Assembly (NCBI GenBank): GCA_031292555.1
Contig: JARLGV010000121.1
Coordinates: 48,374-112,373, forward strand
DNA length: 64,000 nucleotides
Origin: Fimbriimonas sp.
GTDB lineage: Bacteria > Armatimonadota > Fimbriimonadia > Fimbriimonadales > Fimbriimonadaceae
Direction: 5' to 3'
Positions within the stretch are counted from its first letter, which is position 1, and every line of letters begins with the position of its first letter. The notes below the pieces were generated by a model. It was not told the origin of the DNA. It saw only the letters and a list, made by a program, of their open reading frames with translations, and ran no database searches. Positions 17,801 to 25,139 of this stretch are shown here, piece after piece. The position numbers were made by a program, and so were the translations under genes.

Positions 17801-19705
17801 ACGATCACCCTATCAAGCAATCTGCCGAGCTTAGCTAAGGCGCCTCCGACGGTGAAGGTCTTCCCAGGACAGAGCTCGGCCAATTTCTCACTCAGCGCGG
17901 GCGCCACGGCTACGACGCAGATCGCGACGATAACTGCGAGCTTCGGAGCGAGCAACAGCTCGGCCGGCCTGACGGTCACCCCGGGCGGCTTGGGAACTTT
18001 CACCTGCTCTCCGTCTTCCATCGTTGGCGGTGATTTCCCGACGGGAACGATTACGTTGGTCGCCCCCGCTCCGGTCGGGGGTGCGATGGTCTTTCTTTCG
18101 TCGTCCGACGCCAGCGGGATGCCGCCTGGAACGGTGACGATCCCAGCCGGATCATCGACCGCTACTTTCCCCATTCCCAATCTTGGAGTGGACTCGAATA
18201 CTTCGATGACCCTTTCGGCGAATCTCGGCGCCACGACGAAGACGTGTAGCCTGACGCTCTTGCCCGCTTGGGTGATGTCGGTTACGGTGTCTCCCACTTC
18301 GGTGCTTGGTGGGTCGGCAATTACAGTAACCGGAACGATCAACCTGAACGGCAAGGCTGGGCCGTCTGGCACGACCGTCACGTTGACGAGTTCCAACCCT
18401 GCCGCCGCCTCCGTTCCGTCAACCGCGACGGTGACAGGCGGCACGGCGCACGGCACGTTTGCGGTCACAACATATGGCGTATCGACTGCCCAGGTTGTGA
18501 CCTTGACAGCAACGGTACTCGGTAAGTCTTCGACGACCACCCTTACGGTCAATCCGGCCGCCCTATCGAGCGTATCCGTATCGCCGTCGTCGATCGTCGG
18601 AGGCGACTATCCGACTGGTACGGTCACGCTTAGTGCTCCCGCGCCTGTCGGTGGTACGGTAGTGGCGCTTAGCTCGAACTCGCCGAGCCTGGTACCGCCA
18701 GCCACCGTGACGGTGCCCAGTGGAGCTACATCCACGACGTTCCCGGTGCCGAACCTGGGCGTCGACGCGAATACCATAACGACACTGACCGCGACGCTTG
18801 GACCAACGTCGAAAAACTGCACCCTGACGCTTCTGCCAGCCGGTGTTCTATCGATAACGGTCGCACCGACCAGCGTAGTCGGCGGTTCGTCCACGACCGT
18901 GACCGGTACCATCAACTTGAACGGAAAGTCGGGACCCTCCGGAACAATCGTCAATCTGACGAGTTCCAATTCGGGCGCTGCGTCCGTTCTGGCGACGGCA
19001 ATGGTGCCGGGAGGCACTTCGCACGGCACGTTCTCGGTAACGACCTATTCGGTTGCGTCAGCACAAGGCGTGACCCTTACGGCGAAAGCGCAGGGAACGA
19101 CGGCAACGACGATCCTGACTGTCAATCCGCCTGTGTTGACCGGTTTCACGATCTCGCCACCTTCGATTGTCGGCGGCGACTATCCCACCGGGAGCGTCAC
19201 TATTTCGGCGCCCGCTCCTGTCGGAGGGGTGACCGTGAATCTCTCATCGAACAGCGCTTACGTCGTACCACCGGTATCGGTCACGGTTCTGGCTGGGGCC
19301 ACTTCGGTGAGCTTCCTTGTTCCGACCAAGGGCGTGGATTCGAATACGCCGACAACGGTCACGGCCACCCTAGGAGCCGTTTCAAAGGTGGCGAATCTGA
19401 CGCTTCTACCTGCGGGCGTTTTGTCCGTGACGGTATCGCCGACTACTGTTGTTGGCGGTTCCGCAACGGTGGTAACTGGAACGGTCAACCTGAACGGTAA
19501 GGCAGGACCCTCCGGGCTTGTCGTAACATTGGCGAGTTCCAACACAGGGGCCGCCTCGGTGCCCATTTCAGTCCCCGTACCGGGGGGAACGGCTCACGGA
19601 ACGTTCACGATCACGACGCACTTGGTCGGCTCGACTCAGGTCGTGACGATCAGCGCCACCGGCGGCGGGCTGTCCGCGAACACCACGCTCACCGTTACCC
19701 CGTAA
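14834..19705 (+). CDS. Giant secreted PQQ-propeller and Ig-like repeat protein
   Basis: This 1623-residue protein has a signal peptide (residues 1-22) and two beta-propellers of PQQ-like repeats at about residues 60-410 and 510-860. Each blade carries variants of SDGTIYVGS..YLYAI...G.LKW. An Ig-like domain of about 95 residues joins them. The C-terminus (862-1623) is eight tandem Ig-like domains alternating between an A type (IVGGDYPTGTVTLSAPAPVGG) and a B type (VVGGS..VTGTINLNGKAGPSG), giving a period of about 191 residues. Such proteins are thought to be cell-surface adhesins or scaffolds. No catalytic or anchoring motif is visible. GAGGAG precedes the ATG. Confidence 0.85.
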   Translation: MSCSRYILLLLLSFALILSSFGQSPRVSQPQSGPNHVTRQSPIHISEAVSRGHRKAYMPGSPWPKFQQNNANSGVGIGGGSNGQTRWSYQTNGSVGYSTPVIGSDGTVYVGSYDHSLYALSPTGGVLWSYQTGASIDTTAALGTDGTIYLSSEDGYLYAIHPNGNLFWRTYTGGPSYWSSPAIDANGMIYVGSSDHNLYAIDSTGVIKWTYLTSPTGPGIESSPAIGSDGTIYVADQPGNLYALSATGQLKWSVKPGGTILIASPAIGPDGSVYVGSADGYLYAVSSNGTVEWSYQTGAMVYSTPAIGSDGSIYFGSSDYYVRALTATGILKWSWYTGNVVSASPCIGADGTIYVGSFNGAFYAFSPTGAINWNVFLGTITAGASIGSDGALYVGSGNSCYAIGTEVNTVAVDTVSVDPTTVPGSTYASGSVALTLAAPSGGAEVSLVSSDPTVTVPPFVIVPSGATTASFSVLTTQVAVPLSATITASSGGSNATAFLTVTPAQIPWPMVHQNALANGVGLAGGSNGIEMWAFTLGAQPNFTSPTVGADGTTYFSAWIIDRWILYAVNPDGTLRWYNRNVDDETSPTIGSDGTLYCVGNQLSAVNADGTTKWAYPILNGSDFVSPATIGADGTIYVTGRFLYAINPNGTLKWAINPTGAAIMVGTPAIDSAGNIYAKEASGDLWSISPTGALNWNLAAGGFGIGPRSSSPAIAPDGTIFVGGPNGNLYAVKPDGTPKWVFPADGPLSATPSVDSIGNVYCVSRDTLYCVSPSGGLLWSYASTGQADSSPIIDSNGTIYAAFSWSASASANGLFAFNPDGSIKWTVQDQSYQIPSQAIGPDGTVYALMSNSLVAIGTSGGKTPISSVVITPNSVIGGSWATGTVTLASPAPATGNAVMLSSSDPSTIVPPGVFVPAGQATADFAVSTNSVMASTPVTVTGTSGSVSALGAFTVNPTLVTSVTLNPSSIPGGGSSAGMVTLNGPAGPSGTTITLSSNLPSLAKAPPTVKVFPGQSSANFSLSAGATATTQIATITASFGASNSSAGLTVTPGGLGTFTCSPSSIVGGDFPTGTITLVAPAPVGGAMVFLSSSDASGMPPGTVTIPAGSSTATFPIPNLGVDSNTSMTLSANLGATTKTCSLTLLPAWVMSVTVSPTSVLGGSAITVTGTINLNGKAGPSGTTVTLTSSNPAAASVPSTATVTGGTAHGTFAVTTYGVSTAQVVTLTATVLGKSSTTTLTVNPAALSSVSVSPSSIVGGDYPTGTVTLSAPAPVGGTVVALSSNSPSLVPPATVTVPSGATSTTFPVPNLGVDANTITTLTATLGPTSKNCTLTLLPAGVLSITVAPTSVVGGSSTTVTGTINLNGKSGPSGTIVNLTSSNSGAASVLATAMVPGGTSHGTFSVTTYSVASAQGVTLTAKAQGTTATTILTVNPPVLTGFTISPPSIVGGDYPTGSVTISAPAPVGGVTVNLSSNSAYVVPPVSVTVLAGATSVSFLVPTKGVDSNTPTTVTATLGAVSKVANLTLLPAGVLSVTVSPTTVVGGSATVVTGTVNLNGKAGPSGLVVTLASSNTGAASVPISVPVPGGTAHGTFTITTHLVGSTQVVTISATGGGLSANTTLTVTP
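16060..16350 (+). other. Ig-like linker domain between two PQQ propellers
   Basis: The segment from VDTVSVDPTTVPG to ATAFLTVTP has the same pattern as the C-terminal Ig-like repeats (S.A.GGAEVSLVSSDPTVTVPP..VPSGATTASF). It separates the first propeller from the second, which restarts with IPWPMVHQNALANGVG, matching the start of propeller one (SPWPKFQQNNANSGVG). This points to an internal duplication of the whole propeller. Confidence 0.7.
17416..19702 (+). repeat. Eight tandem Ig-like coding repeats, alternating A/B with about 573-bp period
   Basis: Related DNA segments starting near 18019, 18590 and 19164 (TCSATCGTNGGNGGNGAYTWYCC type) recur about every 573 bp, equal to two Ig-like domains. 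The B-type domains also recur with the same period (CTGAACGGNAARGC at about 18343, 18916 and 19489). The first pair is more diverged than the last three, consistent with recent duplication toward the 3' end. Confidence 0.7.
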
Positions 19706-19730
19706 GGGGTGGCGGCAAGGGCCAAAATCA

Positions 19731-19763
19731 GGCTGCCTCGCTCTCCACGGAGTTGAGGCAGCC
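19731..19763. terminator. Bidirectional terminator between convergent genes
   Basis: The stem GGCTGCCTC / GAGGCAGCC (9 bp, 15-nt loop) lies between the converging propeller protein and GH44 genes. A short AAATT follows on the plus strand and a TTTTGG run follows on the minus strand. Confidence 0.6.
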
Positions 19764-19811
19764 AAATTCCTCGTAGGCTTGGTTCGTCTGTTTCTCAGAC
19801 GACGCAGGGCT

Positions 19812-21359
19812 TCATTTCAACTCGAGAACGTTCACACTCATCGCCGGGATCTTGAGTGACCAGTCGGCTCCCGACCGGCTCGCGAAGTGGCTTGGTTGGA
19901 GCGTTGACTTGGCGCTCGTAAGCGTGAATTCACGGTCGGACTTGGGCTTGGCGCCGGCAATCTCTAGCGAGCAAGAGCGTTCGCCGTCAGACTGGTTGAC
20001 GATCACGCAGACTAACTTAGATCCTTGCTTACTCGCATAGATGCTGAGGTGGCTGGGATCGGGCGAAATCGCCTTCAAAGCCAGTTCTCCGAATTGAGCT
20101 CCGCGGCCATCGTAGTTACGGAACGCATCGAAGGCCGCGTGAACGTAGTTGGCTGGACCGCCATAGGGCCACAGTGCGGCAGCGAACACTCCTTCACGAC
20201 CGAAGATGCCAAGCGCGTCCGCTTGGGCGATCGCACCGGAGATATCGTTCTGGCCGCCGTATTGGTATTCCGTAAATGCCAGCTTCGTGCCGGGATAACA
20301 TTTTGCGATTTTGGCTCTAACGCGTGGAAGTAAGTCGATCGGCTTTCCTCCCAGACTCTGGGTGATCCAACTGTCCTCCACGTAGCTCGCATCCCACAGC
20401 GACCGTGTCGCCTGCATGCGCGCGTGAACGATTCCGGGAGTGGCGGCGGCTTCGGTAATCCGCTTGTTGTCCCCCTTTGCCTCGGGATACCAGTGGAGAT
20501 CCAGCACGTCGAGCAGCCGTTCGCCGGTAGTGTTTCCTGCCCGCTTCATCTGCGCGAGGTAGAACTCCAAAAAGTCGCGATTGTGCGCATCGGGCGGATC
20601 CTGGAAGCGGACATAACCCTCCCAGCCATAGCTCGCGGGTCCAAAGATGAGTGTCTTCGGGGCGACCGCCTTGATGGCCTTTGACATCGCAACCGATTTC
20701 TGGATGATCTCCGCGTAAGTTGTCTTGTCGGGGTGGATGCGAGAGTGGGTGCCAGACCAGATATCCGGCTCGTTGTCCAGGCTGTACCAGATATCGGCGC
20801 CATTCTGTCGGTGAGGAAACTTGTGCTCTAGCCAATTGACGAATTCGTCTTGATACACCTTGCCATCATGGAGATCGGGCGGGTAAACGAATGGGCTGCT
20901 CTTGTGAGGTAGCGAGACAACGAATCGCTTGTGGAGGTAGTCCGGCGTCTTGTTGACGTCGCCTCCGGCTAACTTGTCGGCCGCCACATAGCCCGCCATC
21001 GGAATTGTCACTAGGAAAGTTGCATGGTGGGCGAGCGCATCGGCGACCGCCTTGCGGGGCACCTCACCTGGGGTGTTCCCGCCGCCAAGGAAGTCATCGT
21101 TCTGATTCTGCCAGTCGCTGCCGGCATTGCTGGCGTTGTTCTCCCAGTTGTAAGCGGTCATCCGATTGCCGCCTTGTCGCCCGAAGGTGAGGTACTTACC
21201 GCTTCGAGCCCAATCGTCCTCGTTCGAGCCGTACACGTAGGGCGAGATCTTGCATAGGACCTTGGATGCATCAACCTTCAAGACAAGTGCCCTGCCTTGG
21301 GTAGCCACCGAGTGACCTGAAAGGGGATATGCCGCATAGAGAAGCAACGTTGCTAACAT
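19812..21359 (-). CDS. Secreted glycoside hydrolase family 44 (endoglucanase/xyloglucanase type)
   Basis: This 515-residue protein has an N-terminal signal (MLATLLLYAAYPLSGHSVA). The GH44 hallmark RQGGNRMTAYNWENNASNAGSDW is at about residues 60-82, split here only for description. The likely acid/base Glu is in WYSLDNEPDIWSGTH and the nucleophile Glu in LAFTEYQYGGQND. GH44 enzymes are retaining beta-1,4-glucanases acting on cellulose, glucomannan or xyloglucan. The domain fills the whole protein with a beta-sandwich C-terminus; no carbohydrate-binding module is present. The promoter implies a leaderless mRNA. Confidence 0.88.
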   Translation of the reverse strand: MLATLLLYAAYPLSGHSVATQGRALVLKVDASKVLCKISPYVYGSNEDDWARSGKYLTFGRQGGNRMTAYNWENNASNAGSDWQNQNDDFLGGGNTPGEVPRKAVADALAHHATFLVTIPMAGYVAADKLAGGDVNKTPDYLHKRFVVSLPHKSSPFVYPPDLHDGKVYQDEFVNWLEHKFPHRQNGADIWYSLDNEPDIWSGTHSRIHPDKTTYAEIIQKSVAMSKAIKAVAPKTLIFGPASYGWEGYVRFQDPPDAHNRDFLEFYLAQMKRAGNTTGERLLDVLDLHWYPEAKGDNKRITEAAATPGIVHARMQATRSLWDASYVEDSWITQSLGGKPIDLLPRVRAKIAKCYPGTKLAFTEYQYGGQNDISGAIAQADALGIFGREGVFAAALWPYGGPANYVHAAFDAFRNYDGRGAQFGELALKAISPDPSHLSIYASKQGSKLVCVIVNQSDGERSCSLEIAGAKPKSDREFTLTSAKSTLQPSHFASRSGADWSLKIPAMSVNVLELK

Positions 21360-21365
21360 GCCTTC

Positions 21366-21393
21366 ATTATATGGTGTACGCGTTAACTGACAA
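21366..21393 (-). promoter_or_regulatory. Sigma70-like promoter placed for a leaderless GH44 mRNA
   Basis: On the minus strand TTGTCA (21393-21388) and TATAAT (21371-21366) are 16 bp apart. The TATAAT ends 6 nt before the ATG at 21359, so the expected transcription start falls at or within a base or two of the start codon. No ribosome-binding site is present. Confidence 0.7.
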
Positions 21394-21473
21394 GCGCCAT
21401 TCTGGGACGAAGCACCGCGGAGTTTCCCATTCAGTGGTAACTGGTGCGCCTGCCCGCAAGGCTAGCAAGAAGC

Positions 21474-21485
21474 CATAATCTCTTG
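21474..21485 (+). promoter_or_regulatory. -10 box and 6-nt gap before hom start
   Basis: CATAAT (21474-21479) followed by CTCTTG and ATG 21486. There is no Shine-Dalgarno sequence, and the spacing predicts a leaderless transcript. No clear -35 element is seen. Confidence 0.5.
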
Positions 21486-22781
21486 ATGGCTGAATCTCCC
21501 AACCCTCGCGTCCTCCGAATTGGCATTCTTGGCTTTGGAACCGTCGGATCGGGCGCGTACCGCATGCTCCACGATAATCGCGAGGAGATCACAAGAAAGA
21601 TCGGCCTATCGTACGAAGTTGTGCGAATCGGAATCCGAGATTCGGAGAAGACCAGGGCCCTGCCCAAGACGATGTTCACGACGGATCTGCTTTCGATCGT
21701 CGATGATCCCGAGATCGACGTCGTCCTTGAACTCATGGGCGGAGTTGAGCCCGCCGGCGACCTCGTTGAACGGGCAATTATGAACGGCAAGCATGTCGTT
21801 ACCGCGAACAAGGAACTGATAGCCAAGCACGGATCGCGCTTGGTTGCGCTTGCGAAAAGCCAGTCACTCGACCTGCACTATGAAGCGGCGGTCGGCGGTG
21901 GCATCCCGCTGGTACAGCCGCTCAAGCACCAGTTGGCAGGCAATGACGTGCTGAAGATGATGGGCATATTGAACGGGACGACCAACTACATTCTTTCGAA
22001 GATGAAGTCGGAGGGGTCCGACTTTAGCGTCGCTCTTGCCGAAGCCCAGGCTAAAGGATATGCGGAAGCAGATCCGACCAACGACGTCGATGGGTTCGAC
22101 ACCGCCTACAAGATCTCGATCCTTGCGAGCATTGCTTTCGGGAAGCAGGTCCCGGTCGCCGGCGTCTATCGGGAGGGGATTCGAACGATCACCAAGATAG
22201 ACATGCAGTACGCCGACCTGCTTGGCTATTGCATCAAGCTGCTCGGCGTAGTCGAACCGCGTGGACAGGGTTGCGTTCTCGCGCGCGTCCATCCGACGTT
22301 GTTGCCCAACGCGCATCCATTGGCAAGCGTGAATGGCGTCTATAACGCTCTCTGGCTGCACGGAGACTTTGTGGGCGATGTAATGTTCTCGGGGCGCGGC
22401 GCCGGTTCGGACCCGACTGCTTCGGCCGTTATTGGCGACTTCATCGACGTGGGTCGCAATATGTTGGCGGGCGGCTGCGGGAGCGCGATCCCTTACGGAA
22501 TCGGTATCGAGACCGCGCCGATCAGCGAGTTGGTGACCTCGTATTACCTGCGCATCCAGGTTCAGGACCGGCCGAAGGTGCTTGGGGCGATCGCCACCGT
22601 ATTTGGCGAGTTCGATGTCTCGCTAGCGGCTATGGAGATGAAGACGCTCGACGGAGGGCGGGGAGAGATCGTCTTCTTGACTCACCCTTGTGTGGAGAAG
22701 AGCTTCTGCGACGCGCTTCACCAACTCGAGAGTTCCGGCACGATTGAGGTTGTCTGCAATTGGTTCCGGGTCGAAGGCTAG
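21486..22781 (+). CDS. hom: Homoserine dehydrogenase
   Basis: The 431-residue enzyme reduces aspartate semialdehyde to homoserine in the Thr/Met branch. The NAD-binding motif IGILGFGTVGSGAYRML, VVTANKELIAKHG with the conserved Lys, the substrate loop EAAVGGGIPLVQPLK, GILNGTTNYILSKM and AYKISILASIAFG are all present. A C-terminal ACT domain (QVQDRPKVLGAIATVFGEFDVSLAAM) provides likely allosteric threonine control. ATG 21486 (MAESPNPRVLRIG) was chosen over GTG 21444 because a -10 box ends 6 nt upstream of it and the earlier residues are not family-like. Confidence 0.95.
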   Translation: MAESPNPRVLRIGILGFGTVGSGAYRMLHDNREEITRKIGLSYEVVRIGIRDSEKTRALPKTMFTTDLLSIVDDPEIDVVLELMGGVEPAGDLVERAIMNGKHVVTANKELIAKHGSRLVALAKSQSLDLHYEAAVGGGIPLVQPLKHQLAGNDVLKMMGILNGTTNYILSKMKSEGSDFSVALAEAQAKGYAEADPTNDVDGFDTAYKISILASIAFGKQVPVAGVYREGIRTITKIDMQYADLLGYCIKLLGVVEPRGQGCVLARVHPTLLPNAHPLASVNGVYNALWLHGDFVGDVMFSGRGAGSDPTASAVIGDFIDVGRNMLAGGCGSAIPYGIGIETAPISELVTSYYLRIQVQDRPKVLGAIATVFGEFDVSLAAMEMKTLDGGRGEIVFLTHPCVEKSFCDALHQLESSGTIEVVCNWFRVEG

Positions 22782-22814
22782 GCTCCTTGGCCCCGCCAAC
22801 TACCGCCTCCAAGC

Positions 22815-22827
22815 CATAATCCTCGGT
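22815..22827 (+). promoter_or_regulatory. -10 box and 7-nt gap before nitrilase-family gene
   Basis: CATAAT (22815-22820) is followed by 7 nt and ATG 22828, with no ribosome site. This matches the start-proximal promoter layout seen at other genes of the window. Confidence 0.45.
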
Positions 22828-23646
22828 ATGCGAATCGCATGCGTTCAATCCAAGGTAGTGTTCGGCGACAGTCTGGCCAATGCCGACCGGGCGGCTTCCA
22901 AGCTGCACGAACTCAAGAAGCAAGGTGTCGATTTTGCGGTTTTTCCAGAGGCGTATCTCACCGGATATTGCGTCGGAAACGGCGAAGCGGCCGCGAGCAT
23001 TGCGATCGCAAAGGACGGGGAAGCGATTTGCCGCCTTCGAGCGGTGTGCGACGAACTGGACATGTTGCTTGTCGCGGGATTCGCCGAGCAAGACGGCGAC
23101 GAACTCTATAACACGGCAGTCTTGCTTGAACCCGGCAAGGCCCCGCGATTCTATCGGAAGACCCACCTACCGTATCTAGGACTAGATCGGTTCGTTTGTG
23201 CGGGAAGCGCACTCGATGTGTTCGACACGCGTTTGGGACGGATCGGGATCCTCATTTGCTTCGACCTGAGGCCCCCGGAAGCGGCCCGGGTTTTGGCACT
23301 TCAAGGCGCCGATCTCATCGTGTTGCCAACGAATTGGCCGGTCGGGGCGGAGATCTCCGCCGACCATATCGCAATCACTCGGGCAGCGGAAAATCGTGTG
23401 TTCATCGCGACGTGCAACCGAGTTGGCCTCGAGAACGGCTTTACCTTTATCGGGCGGAGCAAACTCATAGGGGTGACCGGCAACGTCCTCGCTGCCGCTG
23501 GCGGGGAAGAGGAGACGATCGTCGCCGATTTCGATCTTGAACAAGCCCGATCGAAACGGACGGTGACGATTCCCGGTGAATATGAAACCGAGGTGTTCGC
23601 CTCGCGAAATCCCGGCCTGTACCGGCCCATAGCCGCTACCCCGTAA
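22828..23646 (+). CDS. Carbon-nitrogen hydrolase (nitrilase superfamily amidase)
   Basis: The 272-residue enzyme has the Glu-Lys-Cys triad of the nitrilase superfamily: Glu in FAVFPEAYLTGYC, Lys in FYRKTHLPYLG and Cys in GILICFDLRPPEAARVLALQGADLIVLPTNWP. A second Glu is likely in this family. These hydrolases cleave amides or nitriles of small metabolites, for example omega-amidase or N-carbamoyl amino acid substrates. No neighbour fixes the substrate. The start at ATG 22828 (MRIACVQSKV) is the natural beta strand start of the family. Confidence 0.9.
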   Translation: MRIACVQSKVVFGDSLANADRAASKLHELKKQGVDFAVFPEAYLTGYCVGNGEAAASIAIAKDGEAICRLRAVCDELDMLLVAGFAEQDGDELYNTAVLLEPGKAPRFYRKTHLPYLGLDRFVCAGSALDVFDTRLGRIGILICFDLRPPEAARVLALQGADLIVLPTNWPVGAEISADHIAITRAAENRVFIATCNRVGLENGFTFIGRSKLIGVTGNVLAAAGGEEETIVADFDLEQARSKRTVTIPGEYETEVFASRNPGLYRPIAATP

Positions 23647-23656
23647 AAAAACGGGG
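23639..23656 (+). terminator. Small hairpin overlapping the nitrilase stop codon
   Basis: CCCCGT / ACGGGG, 6-bp stem with an all-A loop of six bases, overlaps the TAA stop. There is no U-tract, so termination activity is uncertain. Confidence 0.3.
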
Positions 23657-23689
23657 AAGATTCCTAAAATTTACCGAACATGGCATGAA

Positions 23690-23824
23690 GTGTCGTCGTC
23701 TACCGTATCGACGAGCATGCTGATGTTCTTGCTGCTTCAAGCGCAAAAACACGGCTACTCGATACCGGAGAGTTTGCTATGCACGGTCGTTCTCAATTCT
23801 GTTCCATGTCGGTTTGCACCGCCC
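23690..23824 (+). pseudogene. Possible PadR-family N-terminal remnant
   Basis: A short frame starting at GTG 23690 encodes SSTVSTSMLMFLLLQAQKHGYSIPESLL before running into the next gene in another frame and stopping near 23824. The MLMFLLLQAQKHGYSI segment resembles the first helix and HGY turn of PadR winged-helix regulators, but the rest of the domain is missing. It could be a gene remnant left by a rearrangement, or chance. Confidence 0.25.
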
Positions 23825-24888
23825 TAACGGTGTCGATTCTTGCAGTCGGACTTCTTGCCATCGGCTGTGGCGGAGGCGGAGGAGGAGGCACTGGAACCGG
23901 AACTGGGACGGGAACCGGTACAGGTACTGGCACAGGAATTCCGCCTGCCGGCGTCCTCCCGTCGAACATGATCTTGTTCAGCGACGTGTCAGGGGATCTA
24001 TCGTCGGTGAACGTGAACCAGATCAAGCCGGACGGCACTTCAGAAAAGACACTGTTCTCAGTTCCGTTTGCGAACTATCAGGGATTTGCCTACAATCCGA
24101 CGGTCAAGGGCCAAGTTCTTTTTGGCTTCGCTCCGGCAGGAGGATCCAATCCGTCATACGGGATCTATTCCAATACCTCCATCTCAGGTTCGAATGCGAA
24201 GCAGATCGTCGCTCCTCAATACTCCTACATTGCCTCGATCCAGGTGTCGAGCGACGGAAAGACGGTGTACTTTGTCGCCTCGCTTGGCGCTGATTACTCC
24301 CACATCTTCAAAGTGCCGATTGGAGGGGGAACGGTTACGCCGTTGGCCTACGCCTACACGGCCCATGTGAGAGATGCCGGTGACATGCTCACCTACGACT
24401 TCAACCCATCGGGAAGCAGCGAATCGGCGGTTTACGTTCTTCCCACGAGCGGCTCGGGCTCTCCTACGCTGCTTACCACGGATGCAAACCATAACTATGA
24501 ATATCCGCAGTGGAGCAAAGACGGGAAGAGCATCGTGCTCGTATCGGACAAGGACAATCCGTCGTTCGAGGTCTACGTGATGCCTGCGACGGCGGGAGCA
24601 GCCCTCACTCAGGTCACGAACCTTCCGAACGTCGAAAAGGACAGCGGCGTTACGTTCAGCGCCGATGGAACGATGGTTTCGTTCGTGGGCACGATTGCCG
24701 GATCTGGCTCGCTTTCCGATCAAGGGGTCTACCGTTCCACGGTGATCGGTACGACGCCCGGTCAGACACTGATCTGGCAAGACAATCAGATCGAAGGCGG
24801 AATTTATTGGACGGGAAGCAACGGCCGTTCGCTAGGCGGGAACGCTACCTATCTTGCGAGGCGAAGGCGTCACGCTATCGTGCCATAG
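23779..24888 (+). CDS. Lipoprotein with WD40/TolB-like beta-propeller
   Basis: The 369-residue frame carries a lipoprotein-type signal (ALTVSILAVGLLAIGC, the Cys at about residue 30), followed by a Gly run and an unusual (Gly-Thr)n tract before the folded domain. The rest consists of repeated blades such as VSSDGKTVYFVAS, PQWSKDGKSIVLVSDKD and FSADGTMVSFVGT, typical of PD40/TolB-like propellers. A likely surface-exposed lipid-anchored protein; the partner is unknown. The start may be ATG 23779 or ATG 23803 (MSVCTALT...), the latter giving a more usual signal length. Confidence 0.7.
   Translation: MHGRSQFCSMSVCTALTVSILAVGLLAIGCGGGGGGGTGTGTGTGTGTGTGTGIPPAGVLPSNMILFSDVSGDLSSVNVNQIKPDGTSEKTLFSVPFANYQGFAYNPTVKGQVLFGFAPAGGSNPSYGIYSNTSISGSNAKQIVAPQYSYIASIQVSSDGKTVYFVASLGADYSHIFKVPIGGGTVTPLAYAYTAHVRDAGDMLTYDFNPSGSSESAVYVLPTSGSGSPTLLTTDANHNYEYPQWSKDGKSIVLVSDKDNPSFEVYVMPATAGAALTQVTNLPNVEKDSGVTFSADGTMVSFVGTIAGSGSLSDQGVYRSTVIGTTPGQTLIWQDNQIEGGIYWTGSNGRSLGGNATYLARRRRHAIVP
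23871..23940 (+). repeat. Low-complexity Gly then Gly-Thr coding tract
   Basis: Degenerate 6-bp units of GGN ACN are repeated about nine times after a GGA-rich Gly run, encoding a flexible Gly-Thr linker directly after the lipobox Cys. Such a tract may vary in length by slippage. Confidence 0.7.
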
Positions 24889-25139
24889 CGAGACGGGCGC
24901 ACATCGGACGGTAACCATGGCGGCATGAAGGTTTACGGGCCCCTACGGCGGTCTTGGCTCTTCTTGAGAAAGGGCTCGAGGACTTAGGGGCCGCGTCGAG
25001 GAGTGTGAAGCTATGGCAACAATTGGCTTCGCGCCGGGACGATCATCCGTCGCCTACCGGCCCTGAGAGAAGGGCTCGATCTACCTGGCCTCAGACTTCA
25101 GGCATCAACAGCATGAAACGTGGATTGGCCACGTCACAT
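24889..25139. other. Intergenic region, no gene recognised
   Basis: About 250 bases between the lipoprotein gene and the convergent SIS gene. The short frame starting at 24954 runs into the SIS gene on the opposite strand and shows no family features. No clear terminator is seen. Confidence 0.4.

Noticed and set aside
17584..18552. 322-codon minus-strand frame with Val/Pro repeats
   Set aside because: Antisense reading of the Ig-like repeat coding region; the repeats of the plus-strand protein account for its apparent regularity.
17416..19702. CRISPR or satellite array
   Set aside because: The 573-bp periodicity is fully explained by in-frame tandem Ig-like domains.
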